A DNA stretch of 15,681 nt, taken from positions 1 to 15,681 of the forward strand of contig JALLAZ010000428.1 in assembly GCA_036939755.1 (NCBI GenBank), in the 5' to 3' direction. The translations under genes were made by a program, and so were the position numbers. Positions 1 through 7,225 of the stretch are shown here, one piece after another (positions within the stretch are counted from its first letter, which is position 1; the number at the start of each line of letters is the position of its first letter). This DNA comes from Stephanodiscus triporus. Lineage: Eukaryota > Bacillariophyta > Thalassiosirophyceae > Thalassiosirales > Thalassiosiraceae. Under the pieces are notes generated by a model. The model was not told where the DNA came from and did not search any database. It saw nothing but the letters and a program-made list of their open reading frames with translations.

Positions 1-295
1 TATTTTAGATACATGCTCAAGAAAATCATGTCGTCAAAATGCAACAGTGCAGCGTATATTCTCTAAGTACGGCCAACCCCACCGACCATCATCACGCCCC
101 GGGATCCTCCGGCCGCCGGCAGTCTGCAGCCGCCTTCGTCGTCACCGACGCCGCCGTCGCCCGCATAGTGTTCTACCTACAAAGTGACCAACATGAACAA
201 ATCGAAGTCTCGTGCGGTGTGCAGGCGACGGGCAACGAATAACAGGTGCGCGAGGAGAAGACCATTTTATTGAGCTAGCCGTAAGAAGAAGGCAG
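1..295. other. upstream flank of the tocopherol cyclase-like gene
   Basis: No gene is supported here. The stretch presumably holds the promoter and leader of the gene starting at 296. An ATG at 193 opens a short overlapping frame that ends at a TGA at 271-273 (26 very basic residues) in a different frame from the main gene. It could be an upstream ORF in the leader. An in-frame TGA at 194-196 closes the main frame upstream, so no earlier in-frame ATG is possible without an upstream exon. Confidence 0.5.
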
Positions 296-1744
296 ATGGA
301 ACCACGAAGCAACGTCGTGGTGGGGGAGGCGTCGCGAAAACGACGCATCGCGAGGAAGAGACGCGGGGAAGATCGAATGTCGCCGTCGTTCGACTGCGTT
401 CGCATCATCGTCGCGGCGACGTCGATGATGATGACCGCCCGCGTCGTCGTTTCGATCGGCAACTCTTCGAGGCAGGAGGAGATATTGCGATCCACCGGCC
501 TGCTCAAATTCCAGCCCGACAAATACCAGGGTGGGGCCAGGAGGACGAGGTACTTCGAGGGTTGGTACTACAAATTCGTCACGTCGCTCGACAATAATCG
601 AACTGCATCCATGCACGACATCAACGACAACGACGACGACGGAGTCACCAGCATGGCCGTGGTGCCGGGAATATTCTACGGCGACGCTCACGACTCCAAC
701 GAGTCTCACGCATTCGTCTTCGTTACCGTGAACGGCGAGAGACAGCACTACTATCGCTTCGACGTTTCCGAATTTTCGTACGCGTCGGCTCGGGGGGACG
801 AGGAATTCCACGTCCGCGTGGGCGACAGTCGATTCTCGAACGGCGGCGCGTCCGTGGACTTGCGTCCGCGCGCCGGCGACGACGCGGACGTCGCATTTCG
901 GGGGGAGCTGACGTTCGCGAATGCGTCCCCGTGGCCGGTGTCGCTGACGGGCCTCGGCGCGATGGGACCCGTGGGATGGTTGCCCTTCCTCGAGTGCACG
1001 CACGGGGTGCTGTCGTTCGATCACGAGCTCGGCGGGTCGCTGACGATGACGCCCGCGGTCGGCGGGGGCTGCGACGCCGGGGGGGGAGAGGGAGGAGAGG
1101 GTTCATCGTCGTCGTCGTCATCGTCGTCGTCTTCATCATCATCATCATCATCATCGACGACGACGGTGATAACGTTCGACAACGGACGGGGGTACACGGA
1201 GAAGGACTTCGGCAGGTCATTTCCCTCCATGTGGGTGTGGCTGCAGACCAACTCCTTCCCACTCCATCCCGGCACGTCCCTCTTCGTTTCCGTTGCTCGT
1301 GTGCCGGTCCTAGGTTTCGGCATCCCCGGCTTCACCGCCGCCGTGTGGCACGACTCGACCCTATTCCCGTTCGCCACCTGGTCAGGCGCGACCTTCGAGG
1401 ACATGCGCGTGTCCGACGACGAGGTCTTCATCGCCATGCGGGGTGGTCGTCGACCGGGCGGTGGGGTCGGGGGAGGGGGGGGACGTCATCGCGTGGAGAT
1501 CACGGTCGACCGACGGAACGTCCCGGAGGTCCTGCTGTACGCGCCCGTCAACTTTACGCGCATGATGCCGCACGTGAGGGAGGCACTCCGGGCCAGGGTG
1601 CACATGCGCCTGTTCGATGGTCGCGGGAACGTCCTCGTGGACGATGTCGGACTGCACGCGGGCCTCGAGGTTCACGGGAATGTGCGGTGGTTGGTAGACA
1701 ACGTTTGCGGGAGGGAGGGCGCCAACAAGTTCGTTTGTTTGTGA
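296..1744 (+). CDS. tocopherol cyclase-like (TocC/VTE1 family) protein
   Basis: The protein is 482 aa from the first in-frame ATG (296). The open frame runs back to a GTG at 212, which is unlikely to be used. A second ATG at 377 gives 455 aa and places a hydrophobic stretch ([12 protein letters not shown]) at the N-terminus like a signal peptide, so 377 is a real alternative. Family motifs seen: [10 protein letters not shown] (about residues 86-95), [15 protein letters not shown] (about 223-237) and [19 protein letters not shown] (about 299-317). These are the hallmark blocks of the tocopherol cyclase-like family. Plant VTE1 closes the chromanol ring of tocopherols in plastids; many bacterial members have no proven substrate. 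The wording of the middle block looks to me closer to bacterial-type members, from memory only. An 18-serine run (270-287) and a Gly-rich loop interrupt the fold. It converges on the monooxygenase gene across a 294-bp gap. The family call is firm; the substrate and location are not. Confidence 0.8.
   Translation: MEPRSNVVVGEASRKRRIARKRRGEDRMSPSFDCVRIIVAATSMMMTARVVVSIGNSSRQEEILRSTGLLKFQPDKYQGGARRTRYFEGWYYKFVTSLDNNRTASMHDINDNDDDGVTSMAVVPGIFYGDAHDSNESHAFVFVTVNGERQHYYRFDVSEFSYASARGDEEFHVRVGDSRFSNGGASVDLRPRAGDDADVAFRGELTFANASPWPVSLTGLGAMGPVGWLPFLECTHGVLSFDHELGGSLTMTPAVGGGCDAGGGEGGEGSSSSSSSSSSSSSSSSSSTTTVITFDNGRGYTEKDFGRSFPSMWVWLQTNSFPLHPGTSLFVSVARVPVLGFGIPGFTAAVWHDSTLFPFATWSGATFEDMRVSDDEVFIAMRGGRRPGGGVGGGGGRHRVEITVDRRNVPEVLLYAPVNFTRMMPHVREALRARVHMRLFDGRGNVLVDDVGLHAGLEVHGNVRWLVDNVCGREGANKFVCL
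1103..1156 (+). repeat. (TCN)18 trinucleotide repeat coding for polyserine
   Basis: Eighteen consecutive serine codons (TCG, TCA and one TCT) lie inside the tocopherol cyclase-like gene, followed by three ACG codons. The run sits between two conserved blocks, so it is probably a length-variable surface loop. Confidence 0.9.
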
Positions 1745-2038
1745 CGAAAACAGACGGGCCGTATCTGATGGAAGTGGGAGAGGGCGAGATGCGGCTCCTG
1801 TATTTCTTTCGTGACTAAGCCGATTATGAAAGAAGTTAGTGATATACTTAGATACTTCAATCGCATGGGTCCCCACTCCTTCCCTAGAAGTCGACTGTCA
1901 CTTGCTTCATCAATGCCAACTTCTCGTAGAATCATTACATGGGAATAAGATAATGTGCTCAATAAGAGTGCTTATGCTGTTGGTTAGGGCGACAGCATGG
2001 GGAAGAATTACTGGCGCTGAAATATACCATCCCTATCA

Positions 2039-4070
2039 CTAACTTTTGCGCGCACCTCCTACAGCCGCTCCTCCTCTCGTGACATTACCTTCACTTATTG
2101 CAACATGTGAATGGAGAAATTCGGCTGCGTCGGCCGATTTCGCTACTTTGACAGCTGATCTTATAAGCATTTCTTTCTCGAACTCGGCAAGTGCAGCAGG
2201 TATCCCATCGTCGAGACTTCTTCCTTTGGGCTTCCTTTTGTCGATACAAACCAGCTTTCGAGCGAGTAGGACTGCATCTAATAGAGCCTGATTCGCGCCT
2301 TGTCCTTTTGGAGGGGATTTATGGGATCTATATCGTCAGCCAAAAGTTGGAGATTATATAAAGACTAATTGATACCAAAAGGAGCTCACCTTTGAATGGG
2401 CTCATCGGGTGAGCAGCATCTCCAAGCATAGTCACAAAAGGGTCGGCAGCGGCAGTTTCGGGTGCATTGCAGCCTGCTCGAAAAAAATCTTTCTCGACAG
2501 TTGCTCGATCATAACATGGGTAGCCTGTGATAAGATCCTCAGGTGTTTGTGACAGAAGCGCAGGAATCGGGTCGTGCCATTGGCCGCAACGTTTTAGCGC
2601 CTCGGCTTTCAGTGCCGAAGGACCAAGTTCGCTCAGCTTCTTCGACTCGGCTTCTTGCATGGGAAAGGAAAGCTGCCACATGCTCAGTCCTCTATGTTCG
2701 GTGGGTCGGTTCAAAATACCCCCGGCAGTAGTAGATACTACTTCACCTGCCTTTGCGAATGGCATGGCATAAAGCCGAGTGATACCATCGGCAGTCTGGA
2801 ACACTGTTTCTCCGTCTGTCAAGCTAGAGTCCGGAGATGCTGCAATGCCTAAAACGACACAGCAACCCAGGTAACGCAACGGTGCCACATCCTCTCCAAG
2901 TTTCTTTGCCCTGACGGCGCTTCGAATTCCATCGCAACCAACGAGGACGGTGGCACTTGTAGTAAATACATCATCGCATTCTTCTCCCCCCGCTTGACAT
3001 ACGGGTCTTCGACGTTGAAACGTCAGGTTCAGCTTGAGGTTGTCGTTGCCGCCATCATCGTCACCGGAATCGACCCTTCGAGAATATCCCGTCAGCATGT
3101 GACCCCATCGCACGGTGTCCGGGCGCAACATGTCCAATAGCATCCCGCGCAGGTTTTGGCGGGAGATGTGGGCATTCTGACGCTTGGCGTGTTTCCTCCC
3201 GTTCTTCTCGAACCGGCCGCCCCATACCCGCATGCCCCATTCGCCAACCACGGTCCCGCAGGGCTTGTGCACGACGTGACGCGTGGAATGTATGCCGATG
3301 CCTACGTCGCATTCTCCGTCATCGTCGTCGTCGTTGTCATCGGGCACGGAGAAGAACCCCAGCGACCTGAGAGCTCTCGCGCCCTGCTGCATCGTGAGGC
3401 CGTATCCTTGCTTGCGCTCTTCGAACGACGTGTCTCTTTCGTATACGACGCAGGGAATGTCGCGATGCTGAAGCGCCACGGCCAACGCAATCCCACCTAT
3501 GCCGCCACCGACGATTGCAACCGAGAGGGGTAAAAGCTTCCCCACATCGTCCTCCTTCGTTGTTTGCCGTTGGACGTTGGTCGATGCGGATGATGGGTGG
3601 TCGGCGATCAAGCCTGAACCGTCACAGACACGACAAAGCTTCATCGGAGGTGTAAAGTGTGAAGTTTGGCACGAAGCGGCGTCTCCTTCGGAACCATTCG
3701 AATTCGATTGCACCTTCAGGGCACGAGCCTTCTTCGATAGAGGCCCGCGGATCTTACCCTCTCCGTGGCATTTCGGACAGGATGAAATTATTTTTCCCAT
3801 CTTCCTTTCGTACGGAGATCTCTGCTTCATTATTTCTAAGTAATCTGCATCGGGATCGGGACTTGGCTCCTCGTCCGCGTTGCGAGGGCGTTTGGACTGG
3901 CCGAGCTCCATCGCGCGTATTCTCGCGTGAGATGTCGACGCGCGCGGCCGCGTGAAAGATGCGCGTTCTAAATTACTACCAAGGCCGGCGGCAAGGCCGT
4001 AACAAAAAGAAGGTCGACGGTTCGATGCCGAGGTGGTGCAAACTGATAGGAATGCCACCGAAAGTCTCAT
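2039..4070 (-). CDS. FAD-dependent monooxygenase with N-terminal DnaJ-type zinc knuckles, two exons
   Basis: Exon 1 is 4070-2390 and exon 2 is 2304-2039; together they encode 648 aa. The open frame begins at TTG (4073), but the next codon is ATG, chosen as start. Exon 1 alone reads into an intron right after GDAAHPMSPFKG. Splicing restores the group-A flavin hydroxylase motif GDAAHPMSPFKGQGANQAL (about residues 550-568). Other motifs: Rossmann GGGIGG (about 188-193) ending in VVYERD, and the VGCDGIRSAVR 'DG' motif (about 377-387). Two CxxCxGxG units, CPKCHGEG (98-105) and CRVCDGSG (146-153), resemble DnaJ/BSD2 zinc knuckles and are not part of the usual monooxygenase fold. The first 50 residues are Ser/Arg-rich and could be an organelle presequence. 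The family uses NAD(P)H and O2 to hydroxylate aromatic or polyprenoid substrates; the substrate here is unknown. Zeaxanthin epoxidase- or salicylate hydroxylase-like roles are possible but unproven. Confidence 0.85.
2305..2389 (-). other. 85-bp GT-AG intron in the monooxygenase gene
   Basis: On the minus strand the donor reads AAAG|GTGAGC and the acceptor CCAAAAG|GACAAGG. The phase-1 junction rebuilds one Gly codon and restores the conserved QGANQALLDA sequence. The downstream frame then runs 87 codons to a TAG at 2039-2041. Without splicing the reading frame ends at 2328, soon after the conserved motif. Confidence 0.9.
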
Positions 4071-4104
4071 CAATAATAAATCCCGCGAGAGATATGCGAT
4101 CCTT

Positions 4105-4130
4105 CCCCCCCCCCCCCCCCCCCCCCCCCC
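4105..4130. repeat. poly(C)26 homopolymer, G26 on the coding strand
   Basis: Twenty-six consecutive C residues on the plus strand, followed by TCCC. The run starts 34 bp upstream of the monooxygenase ATG, so it lies in the promoter or 5' leader of that gene, where it reads as G26. It also lies in the 128-bp gap after the LSm stop. An AT-rich ATTATTAT stretch follows immediately. Confidence 0.95.
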
Positions 4131-4198
4131 TCCCGGATTGATATTATTATTATATTATATAATAGTTATCCGATTCAGCCCGACCCTCGTTCGTTTTT

Positions 4199-4672
4199 CT
4201 ATTTAGGCGGCGCCCTCCTAACGCCCCTCCTGTACCTGTCCCCCGCGGATCGCTCGCGATCTCGTCCTGCTTTGACGACCGCGACGACGTCCACGCTCGC
4301 GCCGAAGACTATGTATCGCACGGTCGGCCCGCGTATGTGCACCCAGTCGAATGTTGCCGTCGTTACCCCGCCGTCCTCCGCGCCTTCGGCATTCCCTGGT
4401 ATCGTAGATGATGATGCTCGTCGCGTCGTTCCTCGTCGTCGTAAGTCGAGGACGAGGTTCATGCAGGCGTCGGCCTCGCTAAGTCGTCCGCGGAACGTCC
4501 GTCCCTGCTTCGTCTCGACGACGATGTCTATCCCGGCGAAATGTCGGAGCAGGGGGGCGAGGCTCGAAGACGATTCGGCGGGGGAGGATTTCGACTTCTT
4601 CGTTGCGGTGGACGACGCGGAGTTGTTGTTGGTCGCTGCTGCTGCTGCTGCTGCCGGAGGAGTTGAAGACAT
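4199..4672 (-). CDS. LSm/Sm-fold small protein, LSM10/SmD1-like
   Basis: The protein is 157 aa from the ATG at 4672 (MSSTPP...). An in-frame ATG at 4804 would add 44 residues with no recognisable feature, so the shorter form is preferred. After an Ala/Ser-rich tail (1-37) comes an Sm1-like block: LAPLLRHFAGIDIVVETKQG then RTFRGRLSEADACMNLVL (about 38-76). A 25-30 residue Arg/Gly/Ser insert follows, and then an Sm2-like block WVHIRGPTVRYIVFGASVDV (110-129). Sm proteins form heteroheptameric rings on U-rich snRNA. The DACMN and IRGPTVRYI wording is most like LSM10 or SmD1. LSM10 replaces SmD1 in the U7 snRNP that processes histone pre-mRNA in animals. The basic C-terminus resembles SmD1 but lacks its long RG repeats. 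Which ring it joins is an inference. It is divergent from the MoeB gene. Confidence 0.7.
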   Translation of the reverse strand: MSSTPPAAAAAAATNNNSASSTATKKSKSSPAESSSSLAPLLRHFAGIDIVVETKQGRTFRGRLSEADACMNLVLDLRRRGTTRRASSSTIPGNAEGAEDGGVTTATFDWVHIRGPTVRYIVFGASVDVVAVVKAGRDRERSAGDRYRRGVRRAPPK

Positions 4673-5031
4673 AAAATAATATCGTTCAAGGAGTCTCAAG
4701 TCTTTTGCTTCTTTCTCTGCCAGACGGCAGACGGTGTGTTGGTGTGTGGTGTGGAACGAATGAAGAATGCTTGGTATTCGAGCGATACGCAGCGAGTCCA
4801 ACATCCATTGGAGATAATGTTCGGATGATGGACCATGCCTGCGATAGTAGAGAGTACTTTCGTATTTCTACAACGCTACACCTCGCAGATTTGACTGGAG
4901 GGAATCAGTAATATTTTGTCCGCGAACCCTTCGGCGACCATCACACGACAACAACATATCCACACAGGCAGGCATCTCTAATCTCTGCCATCCCCTTCTA
5001 CTTATCGTCATCGCGCCCGTTTGTCAACGTC
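4673..5031. promoter_or_regulatory. 359-bp divergent promoter region
   Basis: This spacer separates the start codons of the minus-strand LSm gene and the plus-strand MoeB gene, so it must hold the promoters and leaders of both. It is less GC-rich than the MoeB coding region. An ATTGG (CCAAT on the minus strand) occurs near 4806-4810. No clear TATA box was seen. Confidence 0.5.
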
Positions 5032-6612
5032 ATGATGGGACTGCCTTGGCGCGCGGGCCCTTTTTGCGTAGCGTCGGCACTGCTGCTGCTCCCGAATGCC
5101 GCTTCTCTATCGCGAACTTCCGTCGTCGTCGTCGTCGGCGGCGGTCGCGGCGGCCGCGGCCGCGGCGCGTCGCGGCCCGCGACGACGACCGGAGTCGCCG
5201 CGCCGCGATATCCCGAAATCGGCCTCCGTCGCACGGGGCGACGACGCGGTCGACGACGTCGATCCGCGCCATCGCCGCGGGCAGCGACAGCCGCCGCCGA
5301 CGACGACGACCACGACGACCGCGATCACGACCAGTACGACGACGGCGTCGAGTTGACCAACGCGGAGATATCCCGATACTCGCGTCATCTGGTGCTGGGC
5401 GACGTGGGCGTGGCGGGACAGAGGGCGCTCAAGAAGTCGAGCGTGCTCGTGATCGGGGCCGGCGGACTCGGGAGTTCCTGCCTCCTGTACCTCGCCGCGG
5501 CGGGCGTAGGCCACATCGGCATCGTGGACGCCGACTCGGTCGACGAATCGAACTTGCAAAGGCAGATCATACACGGCACGTCGACGATCGGGACGTCCAA
5601 GTGCGAGTCGGCGAGGCGCAGGATGATCGACGTCAACCCGCACGTCGACGTCAGGGTGTACGAGGAGGAATTCACGTCGGAGACCGCCATGAGGATACTC
5701 GGCGACGGCTTCTCCGCGTCGACGCCTAGGTACGACGTCGTCGTCGACGGGAGCGACAACTTCCCGACGAAGTACCTGATAAACGACGCGTGCGACATCC
5801 TCGGACTGCCCTGGGTGTATTCCGCCGTCCTCGCGTTCGAGGGGCAGGTGTCGACGTTCAACCACGACGGTGGGCCGAACTATCGCGATCTGCTCCCCGC
5901 GCCGCCGCCACCGGGCGACGTCCCGAGCTGCGCGGAGGGGGGGGTGCTGGGCGTGCTGCCCGGCACGATGGGGTGCCTGCAGGCCACGGAAGTTATCAAG
6001 ATCGTGCTGGGCATGGGAGGGGGCCTGCTGAGCGGACGGTGCCTCACCTACGACGCGACGACGATGAAATTCGGCGAGATCGGCATCGCGAGGTCGCCGA
6101 ATAGAAAGCGCGCCGTGGAGCTGATCGATTACCAAGGATTCTGCGCCGGGCCGAAGGTCGCCCAACAACGAGGGACGGCGAACGCCGCCGCCGCGAGGGT
6201 GGAGGACGGGGCCGACGATGCGCCGGCCGGGGGGAGGACCATGGACGAGGTCCCGTCGTCGGACGAGGGACTGCTAGTAGGATCGGATGATTTCAACTCG
6301 ATTGGCCCGACTGATTGTCTCGACAAACTCGCCGGCGGATGGTCGCCTTGGGTCCTGGACGTGCGCATGCGGTCGGAGAACGACATCGTCGCGCTTCCGT
6401 TCACGGACGCGGTCGTGCCGCACAGGGAAGTTCGTCGGGATCATATTCCCAAGGATGGGGAGGTCTTGATCTACTGCAAGGGTGGGGTGAGGGGCAAGAA
6501 GGCATGCAGTCGCCTGGTGGGGCTCGGCGTGGATCCGAGGCGACTGTATAATTTGGAAGGCGGGATCCTTCGCTGGCAAAAAGAGATCGACCCGCAAATG
6601 CCCCGCTATTGA
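5032..6612 (+). CDS. MoeB/ThiF-type adenylyltransferase with C-terminal rhodanese, probably plastid-targeted
   Basis: The protein is 526 aa; an ATG doublet at 5032 and 5035 follows a short leader. Residues 1-27 look like a signal peptide (FCVASALLLLPNAASLS). An Arg-rich and Asp/His-rich low-complexity stretch runs to about 107. The E1-like domain spans about 108-375: ELTNAEISRYSRHLVL, ATP loop GAGGLGS (142-148), ESNLQRQ (172-178), DGSDNFPTKYLIND (239-252) and catalytic-Cys block SCAEGGVLGVLPGTMG (C300). The rhodanese domain spans about 420-526, with active-site loop CKGGVRGKKA (C482). Such enzymes adenylate the C-terminal Gly-Gly of a sulfur carrier (MoaD, ThiS or Urm1) and pass sulfur to it. 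The segment GPNYRDLLPAPPPPGDVPSC is typical of cyanobacterial MoeB and lacks the CxxC zinc pairs of E. coli MoeB and human MOCS3. Plastid ThiS or MoaD activation is therefore inferred rather than the cytosolic Urm1 role. GC content is visibly higher than in its neighbours. Confidence 0.9.
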   Translation: MMGLPWRAGPFCVASALLLLPNAASLSRTSVVVVVGGGRGGRGRGASRPATTTGVAAPRYPEIGLRRTGRRRGRRRRSAPSPRAATAAADDDDHDDRDHDQYDDGVELTNAEISRYSRHLVLGDVGVAGQRALKKSSVLVIGAGGLGSSCLLYLAAAGVGHIGIVDADSVDESNLQRQIIHGTSTIGTSKCESARRRMIDVNPHVDVRVYEEEFTSETAMRILGDGFSASTPRYDVVVDGSDNFPTKYLINDACDILGLPWVYSAVLAFEGQVSTFNHDGGPNYRDLLPAPPPPGDVPSCAEGGVLGVLPGTMGCLQATEVIKIVLGMGGGLLSGRCLTYDATTMKFGEIGIARSPNRKRAVELIDYQGFCAGPKVAQQRGTANAAAARVEDGADDAPAGGRTMDEVPSSDEGLLVGSDDFNSIGPTDCLDKLAGGWSPWVLDVRMRSENDIVALPFTDAVVPHREVRRDHIPKDGEVLIYCKGGVRGKKACSRLVGLGVDPRRLYNLEGGILRWQKEIDPQMPRY

Positions 6613-7225
6613 ACTATTACGAAAGCTTGTCGCATGAGTTGATTTTGCCAACTGTCGCTGGATGTGGAGGAGAGAATTTCGTGAAGTATCGTAACTCGTA
6701 TTACGCTTGGATAAGGATTAACTCAGTTGTCAACCAGTTAAGCCCTGCTACTTCACCGTTATTCTTCTTTGACCACAAGAAAATCGATTTGCTGCGCATT
6801 TTTAGCCGACGCGCCCTCCTCGTCGTCATATTCATCATTGAAGTGCTTGTTGTCTCGCGCATCGCGCTGTGGGAGTCCCGGCCGGAGCGCCTGCATCTGA
6901 GCCGAGTAATGCGAGGCGACGGAATCACTATGGACCTTTTGTTTTTTTGTGAATCAGCACTGCAATCTGCAGAGTGAGGGGTCGAACAAGAACAACAAAG
7001 AAAAGGTGGGTGGCTTCGCAGGGTTCTGTTGGAGGCATGGTACGACTTGGTGAATGACATCATTTGGTGTATCCGTAGATTTTAGGTATCATACAGTGAG
7101 CGCAGATTCGCTTCAAGCTTAGAAATCATTGACTCCTCAAACTGTAATTGTCACAATTAAACTTTTATCGTTTTATCGCGTTCACTAAATGCCGGGCCAA
7201 TAATAAAGATGACATCAGGATAACT
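6613..7225. other. convergent 3' spacer between the MoeB and EF-2 genes
   Basis: The flanking stops are at 6612 (+) and 7226 (-), so this region holds both 3' untranslated regions. It is mostly AT-rich, but about 6780-6910 is GC-rich and codes openly on the minus strand; that possible small gene is listed separately. No tRNA, structured RNA or repeat was recognised. Confidence 0.6.
6759..7129 (-). CDS. possible two-exon small gene, unknown function
   Basis: I do not recognise this protein. The minus-strand frame ending at TAA 6759-6761 encodes an acidic, high-GC3 segment that includes MQALRPGLPQRDARDNKHFN and ends IDFLVVKEE. It is open back to about 6948, and an internal ATG at 6896 gives a 45-aa minimum. 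A two-exon model also fits. Exon 1 is 7129-7095, starting MISKLEANLRS. The intron is 7094-6928 (donor GTATGA, acceptor CCATAG, 167 bp). Exon 2 is 6927-6759. The joined frame is continuous at 67 aa and looks like a helical N-terminus with an acidic tail. Weak points are a purine-rich acceptor and only about 96 bp between the EF-2 stop and this start. It could instead be EF-2 3' UTR or chance coding. Confidence 0.3.

Noticed and set aside
212..295. A GTG start for the tocopherol cyclase-like protein
   Set aside because: Non-ATG starts are rare in nuclear genes, and the added residues match nothing in the family.
931..1818. A 295-codon plus-strand frame overlapping the tocopherol cyclase-like gene
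   Set aside because: It is Arg-rich out-of-frame reading of GC-rich coding DNA and crosses the real stop without any domain.
2328..2389. The C-terminus ELLLVSISLYIISNFWLTI read straight through in the monooxygenase
   Set aside because: It is intron sequence; splicing at 2389/2305 restores the conserved QGANQAL motif instead.
5107..6168. A 353-codon minus-strand open frame opposite the MoeB gene
   Set aside because: High GC and Arg/Val-rich composition mark it as a shadow of the real plus-strand gene.
6963..6990. A GGGGTCGAAC stretch reminiscent of a tRNA B box
   Set aside because: No matching A box, acceptor stem or cloverleaf could be traced around it.
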